Shown here: positions 1 to 7,998 of the stretch, in pieces
Numbering within the stretch: position 1 is the first letter of the stretch
Layout of the letters: every line of letters begins with the position of its first letter
DNA from: Shimia biformata
GTDB lineage: Bacteria; Pseudomonadota; Alphaproteobacteria; Rhodobacterales; Rhodobacteraceae
NCBI RefSeq assembly: GCF_016888515.1
Contig: NZ_JAFEJK010000004.1
Span: 1 to 64,000 of the forward strand
Direction: 5' to 3'
Length of the DNA: 64,000 bases
Notes under the pieces: model-generated
What the model saw: only the letters and a program-made list of their open reading frames with translations
What the model was told of the DNA's origin: nothing
Databases searched by the model: none
Made by a program: the position numbers and the translations under genes

Positions 1-102
1 TTCGTCGGCCATGCCGAACAATGCAACATCCGCGTGCGCCGCTATGGCGGGATCAACGTGCCTTATGGCGAGGGCGCCCCCTATCGGGACGCCGCAGAGT
101 AA
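1..102 (+). CDS. C-terminal fragment of an unrecognised protein
   Basis: An open frame enters from the left edge and ends at TAA (100-102), giving about 33 residues that end in PYGEGAPYRDAAE. The codon usage matches the genes that follow. The fragment is too short for a family assignment, so no function is proposed. It lies 65 bp upstream of the first SnoaL-like gene in the same direction and may belong to the same catabolic transcription unit. Confidence 0.6.
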   Translation, partial: FVGHAEQCNIRVRRYGGINVPYGEGAPYRDAAE

Positions 103-115
103 ACACACAACAGAA

Positions 116-165
116 GCGAGGGGCCAGCCCCTCGCGCACCCCGAGGTATTGCGGGCAAGAGGAAG
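116..165 (+). repeat. Dispersed intergenic repeat, copy 1 (hairpin plus conserved tail)
   Basis: A perfect 8-bp hairpin (116-123 with 128-135) has the tetraloop CCAG. It is followed by the tail CCCCGAGGTATT (139-150) and GCGGGCAAGAGGAAG (151-165). The same layout, loop and tail recur at 12220-12288. The purine-rich end of the tail lies directly before the ATG at 168 and appears to serve as its ribosome binding site. Confidence 0.65.
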
Positions 166-167
166 AG

Positions 168-1220
168 ATGGATACCCAAACGGCCAACAAGGACCTGATC
201 GCGCCAATCCGGGCGGCTATGTATGATTTTGACATGGACCGGCTGAAACGTGTCCTGTCCGCTGCGACCACGCCGGATGCAGTCTTCCGCCTGTGTTTTC
301 CCTTTGGCGACACGGTTGGCGCCGAGGCATTCTGTGACCATGCCTATGGCGCGCTTCTGGATGCCTGGCCTGATCTTGAACGGCGCGACTGGATCGTGAT
401 GGCGGGGCCGGACGAGGATGGGGCCGAATGGGTTGGCTGCGGCGGGTATTATACCGGCAGTTTCATTTCGCCATGGCTCGATATTCCGCCAACGGGTCAT
501 CAGACCCACATGCGGTTTCACGAGTTCTTTCGGATCGAAGGCGGTAAGATCGTGGAGTTTCAGGGCGTCTGGGACATTCCCGAGGTCATGGTGCAGGCGC
601 GCGCTTGGCCGTTGGCGCCGTCGCTCGGGCGGGAGTGGCATGTGCCGGGGCCAGCGACCTGCGACGGCATCGTGCCGGGGCCGTATGACCAAAAGAAAAG
701 TGCCGCTTCGTGCCAGCATATCATCGACATGCTGGAGCATATGACACGTCACCCTTCCATGGGTGGTCCCGAGGTGATGGAGATGGACCGGTTCTGGCAC
801 GACAAGATGAGCTGGTATGGACCTTCTGGTATCGGCACGGCCCGCGGCATCGCGGGGTTCCGCAACTGGCACCAGATCCCTTTTCTGAAGGCTATGCCCG
901 ACCGCGGGCAACACGGTGGTGAGATCAGTCACCACTTTTTCGGCGACGGGGATTATGCCGCCGTGACCGGCTGGCCGGACATGGCCCAGACCCTGACACA
1001 GGGCGGCTGGCTGGGCATCGCGCCCGCCGGCAGGAAAATCACCATGCGCAGCCTTGATTTCTGGCGCATCGAGAACGGCAAGATCCGCGAGAACTGGGTT
1101 CTGGTCGATCTTCTTGATGTCTACGACCAGCTTGGCGTCGATGTCTTTGCCCGGTTGCGTGAGTTCAACAAGGTTCGCAACATGGGGCGTCTGAATATCC
1201 CTGATGGAATGAGCCTATGA
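168..1220 (+). CDS. SnoaL-like (NTF2-fold) double-domain protein
   Basis: The product has 350 residues and contains two SnoaL/ester-cyclase-like NTF2-fold repeats, roughly residues 15-145 and 190-345. Each repeat ends in the typical strand pattern (FFRIEGGKIVEFQGVWD in the first, DFWRIENGKIRENWVL in the second). SnoaL-like proteins are cofactor-free cyclases, isomerases or hydrolases, often in catabolic clusters; the substrate here is unknown. The frame is open upstream to about 21, but ATG 168 is preferred because AAGAGGAAGAG precedes it and the SnoaL homology starts after it. Its stop overlaps the SDR start (ATGA). A second double SnoaL protein lies at 3012-4004, so the two may act on related intermediates. 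Confidence 0.75.
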   Translation: MDTQTANKDLIAPIRAAMYDFDMDRLKRVLSAATTPDAVFRLCFPFGDTVGAEAFCDHAYGALLDAWPDLERRDWIVMAGPDEDGAEWVGCGGYYTGSFISPWLDIPPTGHQTHMRFHEFFRIEGGKIVEFQGVWDIPEVMVQARAWPLAPSLGREWHVPGPATCDGIVPGPYDQKKSAASCQHIIDMLEHMTRHPSMGGPEVMEMDRFWHDKMSWYGPSGIGTARGIAGFRNWHQIPFLKAMPDRGQHGGEISHHFFGDGDYAAVTGWPDMAQTLTQGGWLGIAPAGRKITMRSLDFWRIENGKIRENWVLVDLLDVYDQLGVDVFARLREFNKVRNMGRLNIPDGMSL

Positions 1221-1981
1221 CCCAGTTGCCTGACACCCCTTCCTTTTCACTCGCGGGCCGAACAGCCCTGGTTACCGGAGCCTCTTCGGGTATTGGCCAG
1301 GGCTGCGCGGCGGCGTTGGCCGCGGCGGGGGCACATGTGGTGTGTGCCGCGCGGGGGGCGGACAAGCTGCAGGATACAGTTGCCGCGATTGCCGCACGAG
1401 GGCAGTCAGCTGAAGCGCTGGTTTTGGACCAGGCCGATCTGGGCGCGCTTGAGGCGGTGTTTGCGAAGCGGGACTTTGATGTCGTGGTGAACTCGGCCGG
1501 GCTTGCCCGTCACAGCCCGGCCATCGAGACCACGGTGGAAGATTTTGACGCGGTGATGTCGATCAACCTTCGGTCCGCCTATTTCCTGTCAGCTTTCGCA
1601 GCCAAGGCCTTGAAGGGGAAAGGAAAACCGGGGTCCATCATCCATATCTCAAGCCAGATGGGGCATGTGGGCGGTATCGACCGCGCGGTTTATTGCGCCA
1701 CCAAGCACGGGCTGGAAGGCATGGTGAAATCCATGGCGATCGAGTGGGGGCCGGACCAGATCCGCATCAACACGATCTGCCCGACTTTCATCCGCACACC
1801 GCTTGGCGCGCAGACGCTTGAGATCCCCGAACGCCGCAAGTGGATCGAGGACAAGATCAAGTTGGGGCGCGTCGGCGAGGTCGAGGATATCATGGGGGCT
1901 GTGGTCTATCTGGCGTCGGATGCCTCGGCGCTGGTGACCGGCAGCGCGATGATGATTGACGGCGGGTGGACAGCAGATTGA
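1217..1981 (+). CDS. Short-chain dehydrogenase/reductase
   Basis: This is a classical SDR of 254 residues. The cofactor motif TGASSGIG is at residues 20-27, NSAG at about 92-95, and the catalytic Ser (145/146), Tyr159 and Lys163 are all present. It should oxidise or reduce a hydroxyl/carbonyl group on the substrate of this cluster using NAD(P). The overall pattern resembles the 3-oxoacyl-ACP reductase and gluconate dehydrogenase branches, but the substrate cannot be read from the sequence. It overlaps the preceding SnoaL gene by 4 nt and the LacI gene by 1 nt (TGATG), which indicates translational coupling. Confidence 0.9.
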   Translation: MTQLPDTPSFSLAGRTALVTGASSGIGQGCAAALAAAGAHVVCAARGADKLQDTVAAIAARGQSAEALVLDQADLGALEAVFAKRDFDVVVNSAGLARHSPAIETTVEDFDAVMSINLRSAYFLSAFAAKALKGKGKPGSIIHISSQMGHVGGIDRAVYCATKHGLEGMVKSMAIEWGPDQIRINTICPTFIRTPLGAQTLEIPERRKWIEDKIKLGRVGEVEDIMGAVVYLASDASALVTGSAMMIDGGWTAD

Positions 1982-3015
1982 TGAAGGAAAAGGTCACATC
2001 TCTGCAAGTGGCGGAACGGGCCGGGGTCAGCCAGTCGGCGGTCAGTCGTGTCTTTACGCCGGGGGCATCTGTCAGCAAGCGCACCGCGGAAAAGGTGCGG
2101 GTGGCAGCGGCTGAACTGGGCTATCGGCCCAATGTCCTGGCGCGCGCGATGGTGTCCGGCAAGAGCCGGATCATCGGGCTGGTCGTCGCTTATCTGGAAA
2201 ACTATTTCTATCCGTCTGCGCTGGAAAAGCTGTCGAACGCGCTTCAGGAACAGGGCTATCACGTTTTGGTTTTCATGGCGTCACAGACGGCGGGAAACAT
2301 AGATGACGTGATGGAGGAAATCCTCGATTACCAGGTCGATGGAATTGTTCTGGCCAGTGTCGCGTTGTCCTCGGATATCACGTCGCGCTGCCAGGCGGCG
2401 GGGGTGCCGGTTGTGCTGTTCAACCGCAGCCAGGACATTGACCATATCTCAGCGGTGACGTCCGACAATGTCGCAGGTGGGCGAAAGCTGGCCGAATTCC
2501 TGGTGGAAGGCAGGCACCGCCGTTTCGGCTATATTGCCGGATGGGAGGGGGCCTCGACCCAGCGCGACCGCGAGGCGGGGTTTCGGGCCGGGCTTGCCGC
2601 AGCAGGGCAGGACCTGTTCGCGCGTGGTGTGGGCGATTTCACTGTCGATGGGGCCAAGGACGCGGCCCGACGCATGTTCGACCGCCCCGAGGATGCGCGC
2701 CCCGACTGCGTGTTTGTTGCCAACGATCACATGGCCATAGCGGTCATGGACGTATTGCGCTTCGAGTTGGGTTTGTCTGTCCCCGAGGATGTTTCCGTGG
2801 TGGGGTTTGATGACGTGCCGCCCGCGTCATGGGCCGCCTATGACCTGACTACCGTGCGCCAGCGCGCCAATCTGATGGTGGCCGAGACCGTGACGACCCT
2901 GATGGAAAATATTGAAAACCCGGGAATGGTGGAACCGCGCAAAGTGGCCATCGACGGGCCTCTGGTCGTGCGCGGCTCGGCCCGGATCCCGACCAACCGC
3001 ACAAGGACAGGATGA
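1981..3015 (+). CDS. LacI-family transcriptional regulator
   Basis: The product has 344 residues from ATG 1981. The N-terminal LacI helix-turn-helix is clear (VTSLQVAERAGVSQSAVSRVF at about residues 5-25), with a hinge near residue 50 and a periplasmic-binding-protein-like sensor domain (about 60-335). Such regulators usually repress sugar or small-acid catabolic operons and release DNA when they bind a ligand. A GTG at 1966 is in frame, but ATG 1981 overlaps the SDR stop and places the HTH at the usual distance from the N-terminus. It sits inside the operon it probably controls; no operator was identified with confidence. Confidence 0.9.
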   Translation: MKEKVTSLQVAERAGVSQSAVSRVFTPGASVSKRTAEKVRVAAAELGYRPNVLARAMVSGKSRIIGLVVAYLENYFYPSALEKLSNALQEQGYHVLVFMASQTAGNIDDVMEEILDYQVDGIVLASVALSSDITSRCQAAGVPVVLFNRSQDIDHISAVTSDNVAGGRKLAEFLVEGRHRRFGYIAGWEGASTQRDREAGFRAGLAAAGQDLFARGVGDFTVDGAKDAARRMFDRPEDARPDCVFVANDHMAIAVMDVLRFELGLSVPEDVSVVGFDDVPPASWAAYDLTTVRQRANLMVAETVTTLMENIENPGMVEPRKVAIDGPLVVRGSARIPTNRTRTG

Positions 3016-4004
3016 GCAAGATGAAAGGCTTTGACGAGAAGTTCGTGGATTTTCCCGACTATATCATCGGGATTACCAAGGAAATCTGGGAGGATCGCGG
3101 CATCGCGACCCTGCACCACTATTATTCGCCTGACATTGTTGTGCGGTCGCCGGCGTCGGTCGTGATCGGCAACCAGAACGTGATCGGCGCGACCATGGCG
3201 ACGCTGGCGGAATTCCCTGACCGGGAGCTTCTGGGCGAGGATGTGATCTGGTCCGGCACGCCGGAAGACGGGATGCTGTCCAGTCACCGCATCATCTCGA
3301 CCGCGACCCACGCGGGAGACGGGGTTTATGGCAAGGCGACGGGCAAGAAGCTGCAATACCGCATCCTTGCGGACTGCCATGCCATCGACAACCAGATCAA
3401 CGACGAATGGCTGATCCGCGATCAGGGTGCGATTGTGCGCCAGATGGGGTGGGATCCGAAGGAGTATGCCGCGCAACTTATTGAAAACGAAGGCGGACCC
3501 GAGAATTGCGTCAAACCACTGACGCCCCGGACGGACAAACCCGGCCCCTATTCGGGTAAGGGCAACGACAATGAATGGGGGCAGCGATATGCCGATATCC
3601 TGACCCGGATCATGGGCGCGGACATGGGCGTGATCGAACGTGACTATGACCGTGCGGTCCAGACCGAATACCCCGGTGGTGTCACCGGGCACGGCTGGGG
3701 ATCGGCCGACACTTTCTGGATGGGGCTGCGGGCCGCCTTCCCCAATGCCGAGTTCAAGATTGAACACGTGATCGGTCGCGACGACCCGATGATGTGCCCG
3801 CGCGCCGCCGTCCGCTGGAGCCTTTGGGGAAAACATGACGGCTGGGGTGCCTTCGGTGTGCCAACCGGGGCCGAGGTCTATGTGCTGGGTATCAGCCATG
3901 CCGAGTTCGGCGCCGTTGTTGGGGGGGCGCCCAAACTGCGCCGTGAATTCACCCTGTTCGATGAAACTTCGGTCTGGAAACAGATCGTGTTGCAAACCGG
4001 CTGA
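3012..4004 (+). CDS. Second SnoaL-like (NTF2-fold) double-domain protein
   Basis: The product has 330 residues and starts within the LacI stop (ATGA). Two NTF2/SnoaL-like halves can be seen: residues about 10-155, with IWEDRGIATLHHYYSPDIVVRSP, and about 190-325. It differs clearly from the protein at 168-1220 and is not a simple duplicate. The fold supports a small-molecule isomerase, dehydratase or cyclase, or simply a binding protein. The function is unknown; the operon position ties it to the SDR and LacI genes. Confidence 0.65.
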   Translation: MSKMKGFDEKFVDFPDYIIGITKEIWEDRGIATLHHYYSPDIVVRSPASVVIGNQNVIGATMATLAEFPDRELLGEDVIWSGTPEDGMLSSHRIISTATHAGDGVYGKATGKKLQYRILADCHAIDNQINDEWLIRDQGAIVRQMGWDPKEYAAQLIENEGGPENCVKPLTPRTDKPGPYSGKGNDNEWGQRYADILTRIMGADMGVIERDYDRAVQTEYPGGVTGHGWGSADTFWMGLRAAFPNAEFKIEHVIGRDDPMMCPRAAVRWSLWGKHDGWGAFGVPTGAEVYVLGISHAEFGAVVGGAPKLRREFTLFDETSVWKQIVLQTG

Positions 4005-4039
4005 CGCCATCGGCGCGCCACCCTTTGAAAGAAAGAAGG

Positions 4040-5098
4040 ATGTCCCTGCACCCAACCTTGCCCGTGCCCGAAGACGACGGCTTTGTGCCGCGTGGCGCTG
4101 CACATCTGGATGTGCCTGACAAGGGCGCGGCGCGGGACTTTTTCTTTTTTCTTTTGCCGCATGCCACAATGCTGGGGTTCACCGCCGCGATCGAACCCCT
4201 GCGTGTGGCCAATCAGCTGGCGGGGCGCGCGCTTTATCGCTGGTTCACGGTAACGGTGGACGGCGCGCCGTCGCGCTGTTCGAACCGCCTGAGCATTACC
4301 CCCGACATGGCGCTGTCCCGGGTGCCGCCACGGGCCTTTGTGTTTGCCTGCGGTGGCGTGCAACCCCAGGACATCACGGACCGCCGCATCATCGACGGTC
4401 TGCGTCGCCATGCGGTGCATGGAGGTGGCGTTGGTGGCATCTGCTCGGGTGCATTTGCGCTGGCGCGGGCTGGGGTGCTGTCAGGCCGCACGTTCACGCT
4501 TCACTGGGAAAACCAGCCGGCCTTTTCAGAGACATTCCCCGACCTGACCCCGTCGTCGCGTCTTTTCGAAATCGACCGGGGGCTGATGACCTGCGGCGGA
4601 GGCCACGCGGCCACGGACATGATGCTTTCGGTGATCGAACAGGACTATGGCACGGACCTTGCGCTGATTGTCGCCGACATGTGTCTGCACCGTCGCGGTG
4701 CCGATGAGATCAGCCATCAAAGGTCACCGGATTCCGCTGCCCTGGGGAGCCGTAGCCCGCAATTGATCCGCGCCGTTGCCGTCATGCGCGAACAGTTCGA
4801 AGACGTGCTGACCATGGAACAGGTGGCAGAGAGGGCGGGCATCTCCAAGCGCCAGCTGGAGCGGCTGTTCAGGCAACACACCGGCCAGACGCCGATGCGG
4901 TTCTATACCGAACTGCGCCTGGCCCGCGCCTTTGCGCTGATCAATGAAACAGATCTTTCGGTTGCGGAAATCGCCGCCGCCACGGGCTTTGCCGCCCCCC
5001 ATTTCGCGCGCCGGTTCCGCGCCCGCTTCGGATCTTCCCCGCATTCCTATCGCAAGGGATGGCACGAACGCGGCCCCAACCGGGACACAGGACAATGA
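4040..5098 (+). CDS. GlxA-type AraC-family transcriptional regulator
   Basis: The product has 352 residues. An N-terminal DJ-1/PfpI-like (GATase1-like) sensor domain (about 35-210) keeps the nucleophile-elbow signature GGICSGAFALARAGVL. It is followed by two AraC helix-turn-helix motifs (about 240-345, with TMEQVAERAGISKRQLERLF). Relatives such as GbdR, CdhR and ArgR activate catabolism of glycine betaine, carnitine or arginine. Start ATG 4040 follows the strong site GAAAGAAGG; a TTG at 4025 is possible but less likely. It lies 35 bp after the second SnoaL gene and 22 bp before the bicupin, and probably regulates this cluster. Confidence 0.88.
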   Translation: MSLHPTLPVPEDDGFVPRGAAHLDVPDKGAARDFFFFLLPHATMLGFTAAIEPLRVANQLAGRALYRWFTVTVDGAPSRCSNRLSITPDMALSRVPPRAFVFACGGVQPQDITDRRIIDGLRRHAVHGGGVGGICSGAFALARAGVLSGRTFTLHWENQPAFSETFPDLTPSSRLFEIDRGLMTCGGGHAATDMMLSVIEQDYGTDLALIVADMCLHRRGADEISHQRSPDSAALGSRSPQLIRAVAVMREQFEDVLTMEQVAERAGISKRQLERLFRQHTGQTPMRFYTELRLARAFALINETDLSVAEIAAATGFAAPHFARRFRARFGSSPHSYRKGWHERGPNRDTGQ

Positions 5099-5120
5099 AC
5101 GTTAATAAGGGAAATGACGT

Positions 5121-6089
5121 ATGAGTAACTCTGACATTCACTCGCGGATCGTCCGCTACGGCGACCTGCAGCCTTGCAAAACCGCCTTCATCGACGCCCA
5201 TACCCCGGGCAGCGATAAGAAGGAAAACTTCACCATCGTCGGCGGTGGCGTGTCGGAAAGCCCCGACCAGCATGTCCACATCACCGACAAGATCGGCTTT
5301 AACATCGGCGCCGCGGGCCAGCCGCCGAAATGCCGAAACTCGCTGCACAGCCATACCACCGCCGAGGTGTTCTTTGTGGCCAAGGGCCGGTGGCGGTTCT
5401 TCTGGGGCCGTTACGGGACGGCGGGTGAGTTCATCGCCGAGGAAGGCGACATCTTCAACATTCCCACGGGCATCTTCCGTGGTTTCGAAAACGTCGGCCA
5501 GGACTATGGGATGATCATGTCGATCCTTGGCGGCGACGATGCCGGCGGCGGCGTGACCTGGGCGCCGCAGGTGATCGAGGATGCGCGCGATCACGGGCTG
5601 GTGCTGGGTGAAAACGGCAAGCTTTACGACAGCAAGAAGGGGCAGGCACTGCCCGAAGGGGTCGCCCCGATGCCGCTTCTGACCGAGGAGCAGCTGAAAG
5701 ATTACCCCGAAGTGCCTGTCGAGAACGTCGTGCGCGACTATGTCGCCCGCTACTGGGACCTGATGGCGCTGTCGGCGAAGAAACCAGCCGTGGTGATTGG
5801 CGAAAACGGTCTGATCAAGGACCGCCCCGGTTTCGAGGTCGATTTCCTGTCGCGCGGATCCAGCGTGGACGAACCGGTCAAGGCGGTGAAGCCTGTTGTC
5901 CTGATGCCTGCCAGCGGCCATTGGCGTATCCGCATCAACGAGGTTGAGGTCACCCTGTCCAGGGGCGACACCGCGGTGGTTCTGCCCGGCGAAAGCTATA
6001 GTGTTGCGCCCTCGATGACCGGTGAGGCCGGGCTTTATCGCATCACCGCGACCGACGACCCGGCGGGCGCGACCTGGACAGGCGCCTGA
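5121..6089 (+). CDS. Cupin-domain protein (bicupin, incomplete metal site)
   Basis: The product has 322 residues and two cupin-like beta-barrels. In the first (about 55-130) cupin motif 1 is present with His76, His78 and Glu82. In motif 2 the usual metal-binding histidine of the PxGxxH pattern is Arg120 (PTGIFRGFENVG), so only three of the four common ligands are visible. The second barrel (about 255-315) has no clear metal motif. Related cupins are dioxygenases, isomerases or ligand sensors. It lies between the GlxA-type regulator and a terminator-like hairpin, at the end of the first transcription unit. Confidence 0.75.
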   Translation: MSNSDIHSRIVRYGDLQPCKTAFIDAHTPGSDKKENFTIVGGGVSESPDQHVHITDKIGFNIGAAGQPPKCRNSLHSHTTAEVFFVAKGRWRFFWGRYGTAGEFIAEEGDIFNIPTGIFRGFENVGQDYGMIMSILGGDDAGGGVTWAPQVIEDARDHGLVLGENGKLYDSKKGQALPEGVAPMPLLTEEQLKDYPEVPVENVVRDYVARYWDLMALSAKKPAVVIGENGLIKDRPGFEVDFLSRGSSVDEPVKAVKPVVLMPASGHWRIRINEVEVTLSRGDTAVVLPGESYSVAPSMTGEAGLYRITATDDPAGATWTGA

Positions 6090-6098
6090 GGCGCTTTC

Positions 6099-6128
6099 AC
6101 GGGGCCGCAACAATTGTGGCCCCGTTTT
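6099..6128 (+). terminator. Rho-independent terminator after the bicupin gene
   Basis: A perfect 8-bp GC-rich stem, ACGGGGCC (6099-6106) with GGCCCCGT (6118-6125), is closed by an 11-nt loop and followed by TTTT. It lies 10 bp after the bicupin stop and 45 bp before the MetE-like gene, so it probably divides the cluster into two transcripts. Confidence 0.65.
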
Positions 6129-6172
6129 CCACGTTTGGCGTTGTTGCCGGAAACGGATGAAGGAAACCGAAC

Positions 6173-7306
6173 ATGACAAAAATCCAGACCAGCCACGTAG
6201 GAAGCCTGCCACGCACGCAGGACGTTGTGGATTTCATCTTCGCCCGCGAGAAGGAACAGCCATACGATCAGGCCGCTTTCGATACCTGCATGACGGCGGC
6301 GGTGTCCGAAACCGTGCGTAAGCAGGTGGAAGCGGGCATCGACATCGTCAGCGATGGTGAGACCTCGAAGATTTCATATGCCACTTATGTCAAGGATCGG
6401 TACACCGGCTTTGCAGGCGACAGCCCGCGCAATGCGCCGGCCGATCTGAAGATGTTTCCGGGCTTTCTGAAGCGGTTGGCCGATGACGGTGGCACCCCGA
6501 CCTATGCCCGACCCATGTGCGTTGGCGAGGTCCGATCCAAAGGGCAGGGCGAGTTGCAGAAGGACATTGCCAATCTCAAGGCGGCAATGGCGGAACACGG
6601 CGCGGCGCGCGGCTTCATGAACGCGGCCAGTCCCGGCGTGATTTCCCTGTTTCTGCCCAACGATTATTACCCCTCGCGCGAGGCATATCTTGCCGCGTTG
6701 GCCGATGCCATGAAGGAAGAATACGAGACGATCATCGCCGCTGGCCTTGACCTGCAACTGGATTGTCCCGACCTGGCGGTGTCGCGGCATATGCTGTTCA
6801 ACGATCTCAGCGACCACGAGTTTGTCGAGATCGCCAACCAGAATGTCGCCGCGCTGAACCATGCGCTGCGCGATGTGCCTGCTGATAAAGTTCGGGTGCA
6901 TATCTGCTGGGGCAACTACGAGGGGCCTCATTGCTGCGATATCGGAATGGACAAGGTGTTTTCGACGCTGATGTCGACCAAGGCGCGCTATCTGCTGTTC
7001 GAAACCTCGAACCCCCGTCATGCCCATGAGTGGACCGTGTTCCGCGACCGCAAATCCGAAATTCCAGACGACAAGGTGCTGGTGCCGGGCGTGGTGGATA
7101 CGACCACCAACTTCGTCGAGCATCCCGAACTGGTCGCCCAGCGGATCGAACGGTTCACCGACATTGTCGGCGCGGACCGGGTGATTGCGGGCAGCGATTG
7201 CGGCTTTGGGACGTTTGCAGGTTTCGGCGCGGTCGATCCCGATATTGCCTATGCCAAGCTTGCAACCCTGTCCGAAGGGGCGGCGCTGGCCGGGGGGCGG
7301 ATGTGA
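6173..7306 (+). CDS. Core MetE-like zinc methyltransferase (cobalamin-independent methionine synthase family II)
   Basis: The product has 377 residues and corresponds only to the catalytic C-terminal barrel of MetE (the full enzyme is about 750 residues). All four zinc ligands known from MetE can be matched: His243 and Cys245 (HICWGN), Glu277 (FETSNPRH) and Cys343 (SDCGF). The N-terminal SHVGSLPR is also typical. The family includes short methionine synthases and epoxyalkane:coenzyme M transferase, which activate a thiol on zinc. The neighbours (alpha/beta hydrolase, RraA-like, SDR, SnoaL) suggest alkyl transfer in a catabolic pathway rather than methionine synthesis, but this is inference. 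Confidence 0.82.
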   Translation: MTKIQTSHVGSLPRTQDVVDFIFAREKEQPYDQAAFDTCMTAAVSETVRKQVEAGIDIVSDGETSKISYATYVKDRYTGFAGDSPRNAPADLKMFPGFLKRLADDGGTPTYARPMCVGEVRSKGQGELQKDIANLKAAMAEHGAARGFMNAASPGVISLFLPNDYYPSREAYLAALADAMKEEYETIIAAGLDLQLDCPDLAVSRHMLFNDLSDHEFVEIANQNVAALNHALRDVPADKVRVHICWGNYEGPHCCDIGMDKVFSTLMSTKARYLLFETSNPRHAHEWTVFRDRKSEIPDDKVLVPGVVDTTTNFVEHPELVAQRIERFTDIVGADRVIAGSDCGFGTFAGFGAVDPDIAYAKLATLSEGAALAGGRM

Positions 7307-7998
7307 TCCCGCTGTTGCTCTTGCCGGGAATGATGTGCGATGCTCGGTTGTTCGGACCGCAGATTGACGCGTTTTCACACCAGATGCCGGTCATGTGCGC
7401 GCCGATTGGCGGGCATGAAACCATGACCGAAATTGCCGCCGAGGTGCTGGCCCACGCCCCGCCGCGCTTTGCGCTGGCAGGGCTGTCGATGGGTGGGATC
7501 GTGGCGATGGAGATGGTGCGGCAGGCACCTGATCGGGTGGATCGGCTGGCGCTTCTGGACACCAATCCGCTGGCGGAACTCGATCAGGTCAAGGCGCGCC
7601 GCACACCGCAGATCGCCGCTGCCCATGCTGGCCGGTTGCGACAGGTGATGCGGGACGAGATGAAGCCGAACTACCTGACGGACGGTCCCAATCGTGGGGC
7701 GATCCTTGACTTGTGCATGGCGATGGCGATGGACCTTGGGCCACAGGTTTTCGTGCGCCAGTCGATTGCCCTGCGTGACCGACCGGATCAAACTGACACC
7801 CTGCGCGGCTATGATCGTCCCGCACTTGTCCTTTGCGGTCGCGATGACGGGCTGTGCCCGGTGGCGCGGCACGAACTGATGCACGATTTTTTGCCGAACT
7901 CGACACTGGAAGTCATTGAATGTGCAGGGCATTTGCCCACGCTTGAAAACCCTGTGGACACCAATGCAGCGCTGGCGCGCTGGCTGGAGGAATCATGA
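7303..7998 (+). CDS. Alpha/beta hydrolase
   Basis: The product has 231 residues from GTG 7303, which overlaps the MetE-like stop (GTGA). The nucleophile elbow GLSMGG places the serine at residue 62. The expected acid is in CGRDDGLCP and the histidine in CAGHLPTLE near the C-terminus, giving a complete triad. It is a compact esterase/lactonase/thioesterase-like enzyme; the substrate is unknown. The frame continues upstream inside the previous gene, but homology begins with the PLLLLPGMMCD strand. It is coupled to the RraA-like gene by ATGA. Confidence 0.88.
   Translation: MIPLLLLPGMMCDARLFGPQIDAFSHQMPVMCAPIGGHETMTEIAAEVLAHAPPRFALAGLSMGGIVAMEMVRQAPDRVDRLALLDTNPLAELDQVKARRTPQIAAAHAGRLRQVMRDEMKPNYLTDGPNRGAILDLCMAMAMDLGPQVFVRQSIALRDRPDQTDTLRGYDRPALVLCGRDDGLCPVARHELMHDFLPNSTLEVIECAGHLPTLENPVDTNAALARWLEES

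Noticed and set aside
2838-4169. A 443-codon minus-strand open frame opposite the LacI and SnoaL genes
   Set aside because: It is antisense to well-supported genes and shows no domain or ribosome site.
4941-6212. A 423-codon minus-strand open frame opposite the bicupin
   Set aside because: The plus strand encodes a cupin with recognisable motifs; the antisense product is compositionally biased.
7030-7302. Upstream extension of the alpha/beta hydrolase
   Set aside because: The extra residues lie inside the MetE-like gene and are not hydrolase-like; GTG 7303 overlaps the preceding stop and starts the fold.
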